A DNA stretch of 64,000 bases from an uncultured Oscillospiraceae bacterium (GTDB lineage: Bacteria; Bacillota; Clostridia; Oscillospirales; Oscillospiraceae), in assembly GCA_902478785.1 (NCBI GenBank), contig CABSMJ010000004.1:1-64000 (forward strand). The letters are read 5' to 3'. Positions 35,296-44,719 of this stretch are shown piece by piece. Every line of letters begins with the position of its first letter. Position 1 is the stretch's first letter. Below the pieces are notes generated by a model that worked only from the letters and a program-made list of their open reading frames with translations, had not been told where the DNA came from and ran no database searches. Position numbers and translations under genes: made by a program.

Positions 35296-37170
35296 TCAGC
35301 CCAGCAGCACCCCGTCCAGGGGCGGCAGCACCAGGGACACCTTGCCGTCCTGGTTCAAAAACCGCTGGCCGGTGAGCAGGTCCTCGGCCACCGCCCCCTC
35401 CCAGGGCAGCTCCAGAGCAACAGGCTCATCTCCGGCGTTGACGGCGGTGACGGTCAGCTCTCCGGTGCCCTGCCGGGCCCAGACCAGACAGTGGCCCTGG
35501 GCCCGGAGATATTCGATGTCGCCCCACAGCAGGGAGGGGCGCTCCTGCCGGAGGCGGCCCAGGAGCCGATACCACTCGGTGAGGGTCCGGTCCTCCCGGC
35601 CCCAGGGGAAGGTCCGGCGGTTGAAGGGGTCCTCGAAGCCCTCCATGCCCGCCTCGTCGCCGTAGAAGATGGTGGGGGAGCCGGGGAAGGTGTAGAGCAG
35701 CAGCGTGGCCAGACGCAGCAGCGCCGTGCCCCGCTGGCGCTCGGCGTCGCTCAGGCGATAGGTGGATCGGGCCTCCTTGTCCTCCGGTACCGTCTCTGCC
35801 CCCAGCACGGTGAGGATGCGGCCGGTGTCGTGGGTGCCCAGGAAGTTCATCAGGGAGTAGAAGGCGGCAGGGGGGTAGTTCTCCCGAATGGTCTCCATGG
35901 TCTCCCGGAAGTCGGCGGCGTCGCCGCCCCGAAGGAAGGCCAGCACCGCGTTGCGGAAGGGGTAGTTCATGAGCCCGTGGGTCTCGTGGCCCAGGAGGTA
36001 TTTCCGTCGCCGGGAGTAGGCGATCTTGTTGGAGCCGTCCTCCCACACCTCGCCGATGAGGATGCTGTCGGCCTTGGTCTCCTCGCAGGCGGTGCGGATG
36101 CGGGCGATGAACTCGTCAGGCAGCTCGTCGGCCACGTCCAGCCGCCAGCCGGAGGCGCCGCAGTGAAGCCAGTGGCGGATGACGGAGTCGGGGCTGTCGA
36201 TGATGAAGTCCCCATAGCTGGGGTCCGACTCATTGACGGCCGGCAGGGTGGTGATGCCCCACCAGGCGTCGTACTGGTCCGGCCAGTGGGTGAAGTGGTA
36301 CCAGGTGTAGTAGGGGGAGTCCTGGCTCTGGGCGGCGCCCAAAGTGGAGAAACTCCCGGCTGCGTTGAAATATACGCTGTCGGAGCCGGTGTGGTTGAAT
36401 ACGCCGTCCAAGATCACCCGCATGCCCCGCTTTTCCGCTTCCCGGCACAGCGTCCGAAAGTCCTCCTCTGTGCCCAGCATGGGGTCGATCTGGAGGTAGT
36501 CGGCGGTGTTGTAGCGGTGGTTGGAGGCGGAGAGGAAGATGGGGCACAGGTACAGCGTGGTCACCGACAGGGACCGGAGATAGTCAAGCCGAGAGGTGAT
36601 ACCCGCCAGGGACCCGCCGAAGAAGTCCCGATTGCGGACCTCCCCGTGCTCGTCGGGCCGCCACTCCGGGCCCTCGCCCCAGTCCTGGTGCACCACCCGG
36701 TCCCCCACCATCCCCTGGGGGTCGGGGACGGACAGGCGGCAGAAACGGTCTGGAAAAATCTGGTATGTGATACCGGCCCCAAACCACTCAGGGGTGGGAT
36801 GGGAGGCATCGTAGACCGTCAGCTGCCAGCTCACGGGCTGCTCTTCCGCCTGATGCCAGCCGCTGCGGTCCAGCAGTGCGCAGGTGCCGTCGGAGCGGTA
36901 AAAGAGGAAGTGGTACCAGATCAGGTCCGGCTCCTGAGGGGCGGAGAAGGAGAGAGTGAACACGGTGCGGCCCCGGCGGTTGGACTGCCGGGAGAGCTCC
37001 AACTCCTCCCGCTGGCCGGAAAAGTCGTGGTAGAGCACCAGCAGGCAGCGGACGAAGCCCTCCGAGAGAGAGGGCCGGAGGGTCAGGGACACTGTCTCTC
37101 CGCACTCCGCCGCGCCGAAGGGGAATTTGCACTCGCTGTTGCGAGGGTCAAAGACAGGCAAATCATACAT
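35296..37170 (-). CDS. GH13 alpha-glycosidase (neopullulanase/cyclomaltodextrinase-like)
   Basis: Hydrolyses alpha-glucans or their oligosaccharides. It has 624 residues and no signal peptide, so is probably cytoplasmic. An N-terminal beta-rich domain (1-125) precedes the catalytic barrel. Conserved regions: DGVFNH at 255-260, GWRLDVADE at 341-349 with nucleophile Asp345, GEVWED at 373-378 with acid Glu374, and THD at 446-448. The N-terminal domain suggests the maltogenic amylase/neopullulanase group. It stands between parA and pbp2, with no sugar transporter nearby. Confidence 0.9.
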   Translation of the reverse strand: MYDLPVFDPRNSECKFPFGAAECGETVSLTLRPSLSEGFVRCLLVLYHDFSGQREELELSRQSNRRGRTVFTLSFSAPQEPDLIWYHFLFYRSDGTCALLDRSGWHQAEEQPVSWQLTVYDASHPTPEWFGAGITYQIFPDRFCRLSVPDPQGMVGDRVVHQDWGEGPEWRPDEHGEVRNRDFFGGSLAGITSRLDYLRSLSVTTLYLCPIFLSASNHRYNTADYLQIDPMLGTEEDFRTLCREAEKRGMRVILDGVFNHTGSDSVYFNAAGSFSTLGAAQSQDSPYYTWYHFTHWPDQYDAWWGITTLPAVNESDPSYGDFIIDSPDSVIRHWLHCGASGWRLDVADELPDEFIARIRTACEETKADSILIGEVWEDGSNKIAYSRRRKYLLGHETHGLMNYPFRNAVLAFLRGGDAADFRETMETIRENYPPAAFYSLMNFLGTHDTGRILTVLGAETVPEDKEARSTYRLSDAERQRGTALLRLATLLLYTFPGSPTIFYGDEAGMEGFEDPFNRRTFPWGREDRTLTEWYRLLGRLRQERPSLLWGDIEYLRAQGHCLVWARQGTGELTVTAVNAGDEPVALELPWEGAVAEDLLTGQRFLNQDGKVSLVLPPLDGVLLG

Positions 37171-37256
37171 ACCAAAGGGTTCCTTTCCTGATCAAGGATA
37201 AGCAGCAAGGGGGAGGAAAAACCGCCCGCCGGAAGGGCGGGCGGAAGGGTAGAGTC

Positions 37257-39362
37257 TTACTGGAGCAGCTGGCCCTCGCCCAGGGTGACGGTGCCAATCT
37301 CGTCCTCGGTGAAGTAGGCGTTGAGGATCTTCACGGCGGTGGAGGCCAAAGCCGCGCCGGAGCCGCCCTGCTCGATGACCACGGCCAGGGCGATCTGGGG
37401 GTCCTCAAAGGGGGCGAAGCACACGAACACGCCGTTGTTGGTGATGCCGCTGCCCAGCTGGGCAGTGCCGGTCTTGGCGCCGGCGGTGACCACGCAGTTT
37501 TTGAAGTAGCTGGACACGCTGCCCTCTGCCGCCAGCTCCCGCATGCCCTCCAGCACCGCGTCCAGATTATCCTGGTCGATGTCCAGGGTGCTCAGGGGCT
37601 CCTGCTCCTCCTCGGAATAGATCACCTGGGAGTTGTCGTAGGTCTTGACGGACTTGAGCAGGTGGGCAGGGTACCGGGTGCCGCCGTCCACCAGCGTGGC
37701 GATATAGTTGGCCAGCTGCAGCGGGGTGTAGAGCTGGTTGGACTGGCCGTAGCCGGCCCAGGGGGCCTGGTCCTCGCCCTCAGGGTTCTCCGGCAGGCGG
37801 CCGGTGCTCTCGGAGATCTCGATGCCGGTGGACTGGCCCAGGCCGAAGGCGGAGAAGTACTCCCGCAGCTTATCCATGCCCAGGCGGTAGCCCATGTCGG
37901 CAAAGAAGAAGGTGCAGGACTCCCGGATGGCGCTGGTGATGGTCAAAAGGCCGCAGCCGCTGTGACGCCAGCAGTAGGTGCCGTAGATGGAGTTGGGATA
38001 CTCCCAGTGGCCGTCGCAGTAGAGGGTCTCCCGCAGGCCCACCTTGCCCTCCTGGAGGGCGGCGATGGCGGTGGCAGGCTTGAGGGTGGAGCCGGGGGGA
38101 TAGGTGCCGCTGGTGGCCCGGTTCCACATGGGCTTGCTCTCGTCGGTGGAGAGTTCACTGATCTCCTGGCGGAAGGTCTCCAGGTTGTAGGTGGGGTAGG
38201 AGGCCAGGGCCAGAATGTCGCCGGTGCCGATCTCCACCGCTGCTGCTGCGGCGCCCCGGGTGTAGTGGCCGTCCTCCCGGTTCATGGAGGACACGGTGGC
38301 CGCCAGGGCCTCCTCCACGGACTGCTGGAAGTCGATGTCGATGGTCAGCGCCACGGTGTTGCCCGGCTGAGGGTCCGTGGAGTAGATCTCGCTGGTGACC
38401 TTGCCATCGGCGTTGGTGAAGATGGTGCGGACGCCGTCGGTGCCCTTGAGGTAGGACTCAAAGGCCTGCTCTACGCCGGCCTTGCCCACCCAGTCGTCCA
38501 TGTCGTAGCCCTGGTCCTTGAGCTCCTTGTAGTCCTCCGCATCCAGCCGCAGGACATAGCCCAGGATATGGGCGGCGTAGTCGGTGTTGTACTCCCGTAC
38601 GTTGGAGGTGCTGACCTTGGCGCCGGCGTAATCGCCGTCGGAGAGCATGGAGATCATCTCCGTGGTGATGTCCTCGGCGATGATATAGGAGGTGTTGGTG
38701 ATCTCCTTTTTCCGCAGCTCCAACTCATAGCGCACGCCGATGACCATGCGGGCCTCGTTGTCGGTCAGGGAGGCATCCAGGGCATAGTGGTCCTCATCCC
38801 GCAGCAGCTCCACCAGCTTCCCGGCGGTGAGGCCCCAAGCCTCCAGATTTTCGACGGTCAGGTCCTCCAGCTCCCAGCTCTTGGGCACCAGGGCTTCGCC
38901 GTCCTGTTTGGTCTCCTGCAGGAAGAGGAGGAAGCGCTTGCCCATGGTGTCGCTGATGCCGTCCAGCTCATAGGTGAAGGGAGCGGCAGAGGAGATGGGC
39001 AGATTGTCATCCCAGGTGACGCCCTGCTGCTGGCACAGCTGCAAAAGCCGCAGGATGCAGCTGTTCTGGTCGTCCTTGGCGGAGAGGAGGGAGGCGTCAA
39101 AGGTCAGGGTGTAGGTCTGCCGGTTGGACACCAGCACCTTGCCGTTGCGGTCGGTGATGATGCCCCGGGAGGCCTCCACCTTCTCGCTGCGGGTGATGGT
39201 CCGCACGGACTGGGACAGGTATTCGGCGCCGTTGATCTTCTGGGTGTAAAAAAGGAGCCCGGCGAAGATCAGCAGGCACACCCCCAGAAAGCCCCCAATC
39301 AGGTTGACCCGCAGGAGGGTGTGCTTTTTTTCACTTTCATTGCGCAGTTCGTTGAAATCCAT
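37257..39362 (-). CDS. mrdA: Penicillin-binding protein 2 (class B transpeptidase)
   Basis: Elongation-specific D,D-transpeptidase. It has 701 residues: a cytoplasmic tail and one membrane segment (about 21-40), dimerisation and linker domains, then the penicillin-binding domain. The catalytic motif STLK lies at 425-428 (Ser425) and KTGT at 630-633. The second motif reads SCT (482-484), where SxN or SxD is usual. The ATG at 39362 follows AAAGGA. It is the last gene of a maf-mreC-mreD-pbp2 cluster. Confidence 0.94.
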   Translation of the reverse strand: MDFNELRNESEKKHTLLRVNLIGGFLGVCLLIFAGLLFYTQKINGAEYLSQSVRTITRSEKVEASRGIITDRNGKVLVSNRQTYTLTFDASLLSAKDDQNSCILRLLQLCQQQGVTWDDNLPISSAAPFTYELDGISDTMGKRFLLFLQETKQDGEALVPKSWELEDLTVENLEAWGLTAGKLVELLRDEDHYALDASLTDNEARMVIGVRYELELRKKEITNTSYIIAEDITTEMISMLSDGDYAGAKVSTSNVREYNTDYAAHILGYVLRLDAEDYKELKDQGYDMDDWVGKAGVEQAFESYLKGTDGVRTIFTNADGKVTSEIYSTDPQPGNTVALTIDIDFQQSVEEALAATVSSMNREDGHYTRGAAAAAVEIGTGDILALASYPTYNLETFRQEISELSTDESKPMWNRATSGTYPPGSTLKPATAIAALQEGKVGLRETLYCDGHWEYPNSIYGTYCWRHSGCGLLTITSAIRESCTFFFADMGYRLGMDKLREYFSAFGLGQSTGIEISESTGRLPENPEGEDQAPWAGYGQSNQLYTPLQLANYIATLVDGGTRYPAHLLKSVKTYDNSQVIYSEEEQEPLSTLDIDQDNLDAVLEGMRELAAEGSVSSYFKNCVVTAGAKTGTAQLGSGITNNGVFVCFAPFEDPQIALAVVIEQGGSGAALASTAVKILNAYFTEDEIGTVTLGEGQLLQ

Positions 39363-39392
39363 AGTGTGTCCTTTCTCAGGAGAGGGGAAAAG

Positions 39393-39905
39393 CTAGTCGT
39401 CTACGTGACACTTGCGGTACACGGCGGAGTAGAGCAGGAACACCAGCGGGGAAAACAGAAGGCCCACGCAGGTCTCCCGCAGGGTCAGATACCCCACAGC
39501 GGCCCAGGCATCCTGGCCCTGGCTCCAGAGGATCAGGGCGTAGAACAGGTCCGTCACCAGAAAGCCGGCGGCGGAACAGGCCAGGGAGCACACGGGCCCG
39601 GCGGAGATGACGCTGCCGGCGATGCCGGCGGCGGCCAGACCCACCACGGGGAAGATGAGGGTGTAAAAGCAGGGGATGGCGGCGGTGACCGTCAGGTCGC
39701 AGCACACCCCCATCACCAGGCCGAACACGGTGCCCGGCAGAGGCCCCTCGTAGGAGGCCAGGATGGCCACCTCCACGGGGAAGAGGAAGGGGAACACCCC
39801 CCACAGCTCGATCCGCTGGAGCACCAGGCCCTGGAGCAGGAAAAGGACCAGGGTGGCAGCGCCGTAGAGGGACCATTTGAAGATCGTTTCATTGCGGACC
39901 AGCAA
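39393..39905 (-). CDS. mreD: Rod-shape-determining membrane protein MreD
   Basis: A 170-residue protein with five or six membrane segments. It is recognised by position between mreC and pbp2 and by the MreD-like pattern FPVEVAILASYEGPLPGTVF followed by GLVMGVCCDL. It works in the elongasome with MreC and RodA/PBP2. The start is TTG at 39905, eight bases after GGAGGTG. Confidence 0.88.
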   Translation of the reverse strand: MLVRNETIFKWSLYGAATLVLFLLQGLVLQRIELWGVFPFLFPVEVAILASYEGPLPGTVFGLVMGVCCDLTVTAAIPCFYTLIFPVVGLAAAGIAGSVISAGPVCSLACSAAGFLVTDLFYALILWSQGQDAWAAVGYLTLRETCVGLLFSPLVFLLYSAVYRKCHVDD

Positions 39906-39946
39906 GCGGTGCGCACCTCCTCAGTGAGATGATGAACGGCAGGGGA

Positions 39947-40786
39947 TCACTCCACCACCGTGAAGTCCTTGATGACGAACACCTCCGTCAGGGCGTCAAA
40001 ATCCGCCGAGGGCTGGAGCACCGCATACTGGGTGGAGCCGGAGTCGTCCAGCTTGACCTCCTCCACGGAGCCGATGACCAGGCCCGAGGGCAGGAAGCCG
40101 CCCAGGCCGGAGGTGACGATCAAATCGCCGTTGAGCAGCTGGGCGTCAGGGGAGAGGTAGCTGAGCTTGAGCTTGCTCTGGTCCATGAGCTGGAAGTCGC
40201 CCTCGGCCACGCCGATCTCGTCGGTGCGGAACACCAGAGCGCCCAGGGAGGTGTCGGTGTCGGTGATGCACAGCACGGTGCACCAGTTGGTGCCCACCTC
40301 CGACACGGTGCCCACCAGGAAGCCCTCCGAGGTGATGACCGCGTCGTAAACGGAGATGCCGCAGTCGGTGCCCTTGCTGAGGGTGAAGGACCGGGTCCAG
40401 TTGGAGGAGCTGCGCTCGAGAATGGTGGCGGACTCCAGCTCCCACTTCTCCTCCTGGGGCCGCAGATTCAAAAGCTCCCGCAGGCGCTCATTTTCCGCGC
40501 TGTCGGCCTCCGCCTGGCGCACGGAGCGCTCCATCTTGGCGATCTGGTCCTTGAGCTCCTGGTTCTCCTCCTCCAGGGCCTTGTAGTCGGCGTAGTAGGC
40601 CTGCTTGTCGTTGAACCAGTCGGCCACGGCGGTGAAGGCGGTGCGGAAGGGGGAGGTGATGACCTGGGCCGCGTTGGCCAGGGGAGAGGACGTGGTGGTG
40701 AAAAAGGACATGACCGCCAGGGATACGGCGATGACGGCCACGGCAAAGAGCACCCACAGTCCGTTTCGTTTCAGAAAATCTTTCAA
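39947..40786 (-). CDS. mreC: Rod-shape-determining protein MreC
   Basis: Scaffold of the cell-elongation machinery outside the membrane. It has 279 residues: a membrane segment (about 9-29), a coiled coil (about 65-105, ALEEENQELKDQIAKME), then a beta-rich domain. The start is TTG at 40786, preceded by AAAAGGAGA. mreD follows by 41 bp. mreB is absent from the cluster. Confidence 0.95.
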   Translation of the reverse strand: MKDFLKRNGLWVLFAVAVIAVSLAVMSFFTTTSSPLANAAQVITSPFRTAFTAVADWFNDKQAYYADYKALEEENQELKDQIAKMERSVRQAEADSAENERLRELLNLRPQEEKWELESATILERSSSNWTRSFTLSKGTDCGISVYDAVITSEGFLVGTVSEVGTNWCTVLCITDTDTSLGALVFRTDEIGVAEGDFQLMDQSKLKLSYLSPDAQLLNGDLIVTSGLGGFLPSGLVIGSVEEVKLDDSGSTQYAVLQPSADFDALTEVFVIKDFTVVE

Positions 40787-40815
40787 GGGAATGTCTCCTT
40801 TTGTTCCCTGTGGCC

Positions 40816-41388
40816 TCAGGCCAGCAGGTGCACGCCGAAATGGGCCAGCATCCGGCTCAGCCGGACCAGGGGCAGGCCCATGACGTTGTAGTAGTCGCCT
40901 CGGATGCCCTCCACCAAAAGGGCACCCAGGCCCTGGACGCCGTAGGCGCCGGCCTTGTCCATGGGCTCGCCGGTGCGGATATAGGCCCGGAGCTCCGCCT
41001 CAGTTGCGCTGCGGAAGATGACCTCCGTCTCCTCCGCCTCCGTCAGGCTCTCGCCGCCGGAGCGGACGGTGACGCCGGTGCACACGGTGTGGTGCCGGCC
41101 CTGGAGGGCGGTGAGCATCTCCAAAGCGTCCGCCTCGTCCCGGGGCTTGCCCAGGCGGCGGGTGTCCAGAAAGACCATGGTGTCGGCGGTGATGACGATG
41201 TCGCCGGGGTCGCAGGGGACGGCGTCCGCCTTCTCCCGGGAGATATAGCGGACGATCTCCGCCGGACTAAGCTCCGGCGGATACCACTCCTCCACGTCCG
41301 GCACCCGGACGATAAAATCTTCGATCCCGATCCGCCGCAGCAGCTCCTGACGGCGGGGGGAACCGGAACCCAAAATGATGCGGGCCAT
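40816..41388 (-). CDS. maf: Maf-family nucleoside triphosphate pyrophosphatase
   Basis: House-cleaning enzyme that hydrolyses modified or canonical dTTP/UTP to the monophosphate. It has 190 residues with the Maf signatures ILGSGSPRRQELL at 5-17, ITADTMVFLD and MDKAGAYGVQG. Maf genes often precede mreBCD, as here. The ATG at 41388 has only a weak upstream GAGG. Confidence 0.94.
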   Translation of the reverse strand: MARIILGSGSPRRQELLRRIGIEDFIVRVPDVEEWYPPELSPAEIVRYISREKADAVPCDPGDIVITADTMVFLDTRRLGKPRDEADALEMLTALQGRHHTVCTGVTVRSGGESLTEAEETEVIFRSATEAELRAYIRTGEPMDKAGAYGVQGLGALLVEGIRGDYYNVMGLPLVRLSRMLAHFGVHLLA

Positions 41389-41588
41389 GGGGCAGCGCCT
41401 CGCTCTCTGAAATAGTAATAGGTGAGAAGGGCTCCGCTCCCCGTGGGAGGTGCTCCTTCATCATACGGTGCCGCCGCTGGATTATGCCCGGTTTCCCGGC
41501 AAAAAAGACGCAAAACCCCAGGGAGACAGCCACTTCCCGCTATTTTACCACAGCGCGCCATGGGAAATCAATGCGGATTTGTAAATAC

Positions 41589-42554
41589 TCAGGACGGGTC
41601 CGCCTGGAGAGAACGGTGTAGCTCCCGGGTGTAGGCGATGGAGTCCTCCACCGACTGCTCCAGCAGGGCCACAAAGTACTCCGCCTGGGGCGTCAGACGG
41701 GTGTCCTTGGCCTGGATCCAGCCCAGGCGGATGGCCCCCTGGCCCGCCAGGGGCACCGTCACCACCCGGGGGTCCGCCAGACCCCGCACCAGAAGGCCGC
41801 TGCCGGTGGTGAAGGCGTCGGTGGCGGCCAGCAGGTTCATGGCGGTGGTGCGGTTGTTGACACTGATGCACCGGGCGGGCTTTTTGAAGGACCAGAGCTG
41901 GTATTCCTCCGAGAAATCCACCGCTGCCCCCTGGTCATGCTCAAAGGACAGATAGGGGAAGCCTGCCAGATCCGCCACCGTCACCGTCTCCAGGCTCGTC
42001 AGGGGATGCCCTTTGCGGACGTAGAGGCAGGGGGGCACGGAGGCCAGCTGGTGGAACTCCACCTCGTGGGCGTCCAGCATCCGGCGGATGATCTTTTCCG
42101 TCAGGTCGGTGAGGAAGATGACCCCCAGGTCCACCTGGTGCTCGTACACATCCTGGATCACCATGTCCATCCCCGCCTCCTTGATGGAGAAGCGGAAGGT
42201 GTCCTCGTCGCAGGTCTGCTGGACCATGCGCAAAAAGGCGTCCTCCGTAAAGGGATAGCGCTGGGTGGACACGGAAAAGCGGGCGGGGGCGATGGCCCCG
42301 TGGTCGCTGTACAGGCTCTCGATGCGCTGCTTTTGCTCCAAAAGGGACACGGCGTAGCTGAGGAATTCCTTGCCCTCGGGGGTGAACTCCACGCCCCGGT
42401 TGCTGCGGCGGAAAAAGCAGATGCCCAGCTCGTTTTCCAGCTCCCGGATGGAGGAGGAGATGCCCGACTGGGACAAAAAGAGCTTGTGGGCCGCCTTGTT
42501 GATGGACCCGCACCGAGATACCTCCACCAGATAGGTCAGCTGCTGAAACGTCAT
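41589..42554 (-). CDS. LysR-family transcriptional regulator
   Basis: A 321-residue regulator with an N-terminal winged helix-turn-helix (about 1-60, INKAAHKLFLSQSGISSSIR) and a C-terminal effector-binding domain (about 90-300). It is transcribed divergently from the methionine gamma-lyase gene across a 334-bp gap, the usual layout for a LysR regulator and its target. The effector is unknown; a sulfur amino acid or 2-oxobutyrate is plausible from context. Confidence 0.93.
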   Translation of the reverse strand: MTFQQLTYLVEVSRCGSINKAAHKLFLSQSGISSSIRELENELGICFFRRSNRGVEFTPEGKEFLSYAVSLLEQKQRIESLYSDHGAIAPARFSVSTQRYPFTEDAFLRMVQQTCDEDTFRFSIKEAGMDMVIQDVYEHQVDLGVIFLTDLTEKIIRRMLDAHEVEFHQLASVPPCLYVRKGHPLTSLETVTVADLAGFPYLSFEHDQGAAVDFSEEYQLWSFKKPARCISVNNRTTAMNLLAATDAFTTGSGLLVRGLADPRVVTVPLAGQGAIRLGWIQAKDTRLTPQAEYFVALLEQSVEDSIAYTRELHRSLQADPS

Positions 42555-42888
42555 TGCCTTCTCTTCCTTTCCCCAGCGTGTTTTCTGGCCTCATTATAGA
42601 ATAGGCGGGCCGGGGGTGTCAATTCTGTTATCAAAAAAAGTGTGAACAAACCAGAAAAAACCTGTGCTAACCATCGAGGCGGAAATGTGCTATGATAATT
42701 AAGAAGAGTTTACAAAAAACTCAAACAGAATCGGAATAAAACTGGTACATATGACGTAAATCCTCTGGGGAAACCCGGAAAAGGACAGCAGGAAAACGGA
42801 ACAGGGCCCGAGGGGAGGCGCCTGCGGCTATTTCGATAGCCCCGGGCTCCGCCGCCGGACCACCGGTCAAGGAAAGGAAGGTATCTTA
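42555..42888. other. LysR-megL divergent region and megL leader
   Basis: The left half is AT-rich, with a plus-strand -10 element TATGAT (42691-42696) and no good -35, as expected of an activator-dependent promoter. The transcript would have a leader of about 185 bases. It has an early GAGTTT/AAACTC hairpin, then a GC-rich hairpin with GCCCG/CGGGC outer arms (42806-42810/42843-42847) and a GGCTAT-TTCG-ATAGCC tip (42826-42841). Confidence 0.65.
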
Positions 42889-44085
42889 ATGAATCCCAAC
42901 AAGAAGTACGGCTTTGCCACCCGCCAGATCCACACCGGAAAGGTCAAGAACGCCGCCGGCTCCCTGTGCGCCCCCATCTATCAGACCTCCACCTTCGAGT
43001 TTGACACGGTGGAGCAGGGCGGCGCCCGCTTCGCCGGCCAGGAGAGCGGCTACATCTACACCCGTCTGGGCAACCCCACCGTGGCCCAGGTGGAGGCCAA
43101 GATGGCCGAGCTGGAGGGCGGCGAGGACGCTCTGTGCGCCGCCTCCGGTATGGGTGCCATCTCCACCGCCTTCTGGAGCAGTGTGGAGGCCGGCGATGAG
43201 ATCGTGGCCTGCGACACCCTCTACGGCTGCACCTACGCCCTGCTCAACCACGGCATCTGCAAGTTCGGCGTCAAGGTCCACTTTATCGACATGACCGATC
43301 TGGAGGCCCTGAAGGCCGCTTTGAACGACAAGACCAAGGTGGTCTATCTGGAGACTCCCTGCAACCCCACGCTGAAGATCGTGGATATCGCCGCGGTGGC
43401 TGAGATCGCCCACGCCAAGAACCCCGACATCAAGGTCATCGTGGACAACACCTTCTGCACTCCCTATCTGCAGCGTCCCCTGGAGCTGGGCGCCGACGTG
43501 GTGGTCCACAGCGCTACCAAGTACCTCAACGGCCACGGCGACGTCATTGCCGGCGTGGTGGTGGGCAAGAAGGACTTTATCACCACCTGCCGTATGTTCG
43601 GCCTCAAGGACATGACCGGCGCGGTCATGAGCCCCTTTGACGCCTTCCTGATGGCCCGGGGCATGAAGACCCTGGACATCCGCATGGAGCGCCACTGCGC
43701 CAACGCCCAGAAGGTGGCCGAGTTCTTCGCCTCTCACCCGGCGGTGGATAAGGTCTACTATCCCGGCCTGGAGAGCTTCCCCGGCCACGACATCGCCATG
43801 AAGCAGATGAAGCTGCCCGGCGGCATGATCTCCATTGAGCTCAAGGCCGACCGCGCCGCCACCGCCGCCGCCCTGAACAAGCTGGAGCTGTGCACCATCG
43901 CCGTCTCCCTGGGCGACGCTGAGACCCTGGTGGAGCACCCCGCCACCATGACCCACTCCACTTACAGCTCTGAGGAGCTGAAGGCCTCCGGCATCTCCGA
44001 GGGCCTGGTGCGCATCAGCATCGGCCTGGAGGACCCCGAGGACATCATCGCCGACTTCAAGTCCGTGCTGGATACTCTGGTCTGA
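42889..44085 (+). CDS. megL: Methionine gamma-lyase
   Basis: PLP enzyme cleaving methionine to methanethiol, ammonia and 2-oxobutyrate. It has 398 residues of the Cys/Met-metabolism family, with PLP lysine Lys211 in SATKYLNGHGD. Cys114 in LYGCTYALLNHG matches the cysteine diagnostic of methionine gamma-lyases (Cys116 of the Pseudomonas enzyme), which separates it from cystathionine lyases and synthases. The ATG at 42889 follows AAGGAAAGGAAGG. Confidence 0.92.
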   Translation: MNPNKKYGFATRQIHTGKVKNAAGSLCAPIYQTSTFEFDTVEQGGARFAGQESGYIYTRLGNPTVAQVEAKMAELEGGEDALCAASGMGAISTAFWSSVEAGDEIVACDTLYGCTYALLNHGICKFGVKVHFIDMTDLEALKAALNDKTKVVYLETPCNPTLKIVDIAAVAEIAHAKNPDIKVIVDNTFCTPYLQRPLELGADVVVHSATKYLNGHGDVIAGVVVGKKDFITTCRMFGLKDMTGAVMSPFDAFLMARGMKTLDIRMERHCANAQKVAEFFASHPAVDKVYYPGLESFPGHDIAMKQMKLPGGMISIELKADRAATAAALNKLELCTIAVSLGDAETLVEHPATMTHSTYSSEELKASGISEGLVRISIGLEDPEDIIADFKSVLDTLV

Positions 44086-44122
44086 TTTCTTCAGGTCTGC
44101 CCCGGCAGATCCTCTCCCCCCT

Positions 44123-44156
44123 GGGCGGCAGGTCCCCACACCGGGACCTGCCGCCC
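44123..44156 (+). terminator. Hairpin after megL
   Basis: A 14-bp perfect stem (GGGCGGCAGGTCCC/GGGACCTGCCGCCC) with loop CACACC, followed by a weak TTCCCC tail. It may act with the stronger terminator downstream. Confidence 0.65.
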
Positions 44157-44173
44157 TTCCCCATAAAAGAAAA

Positions 44174-44212
44174 AACGGAGGCGGTCCCTCAGGGACCGCC
44201 TCCGTTCTTTTT
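44174..44212. terminator. Bidirectional terminator between megL and dut
   Basis: A 16-bp perfect stem (44174-44189/44191-44206) with a single-base loop as drawn, a T-run on the right and an A-run on the left. It can serve both convergent genes. Confidence 0.92.
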
Positions 44213-44216
44213 TGTC

Positions 44217-44648
44217 TCACCGGCCCGTGGAGCCGAAGCCCCCACGGGAGGGCCCGTCCAGATGCTCGCAGACCTGAAAGGAGATGGGGGGCTGGTTGCG
44301 GACGATGCGGAACTGGCAGATGCGGCTGCCCGCCTCCACGGTCACGTCCCGGGTGGCGTATACCGGCATCTTCCACTGGTCCTCGTCCCCCCGGTAGGAC
44401 CAGTCCACCACGCCTACGCCGTTGCTCTGCAAAAGGCCGTAGGTCTTGAAGGTGGAGCTGCGGGGGGCCACATGGGCCTCGTACCCCTCCGGCAGGGCCA
44501 TGGCCACCCCCAGGGGGATCAGCGCCGACTCCCCGGCCCGGAGCGTCACCGTCTCGGCGGCGTACAGGTCGATCCAGTCGGACTTGCCGTCCACCTGGCA
44601 CAGGGGCGGCACGGCGTCGGAAAAGTACTTGATGCGTATGGTTTCCAT
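44217..44648 (-). CDS. dut: dUTP diphosphatase
   Basis: Hydrolyses dUTP to dUMP, keeping uracil out of DNA. It is a trimeric-type dUTPase of 143 residues with the conserved motifs APRSSTFKTYGL, NGVGVVDWSYRGDEDQW and the C-terminal GGFGSTGR arm. The ATG at 44648 follows TAGGAG. Confidence 0.92.
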   Translation of the reverse strand: METIRIKYFSDAVPPLCQVDGKSDWIDLYAAETVTLRAGESALIPLGVAMALPEGYEAHVAPRSSTFKTYGLLQSNGVGVVDWSYRGDEDQWKMPVYATRDVTVEAGSRICQFRIVRNQPPISFQVCEHLDGPSRGGFGSTGR

Positions 44649-44719
44649 GGGTTTCTCCTAAACTATCAGTAATATCAAAAGAATATTATACCATTTGAAA
44701 TCAAATATCGGGCCAAAAC

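Noticed and set aside
42697..42888. SAM-I riboswitch upstream of methionine gamma-lyase
   Set aside because: I cannot find the conserved SAM-I core or a terminator hairpin with a T-run before the start codon.
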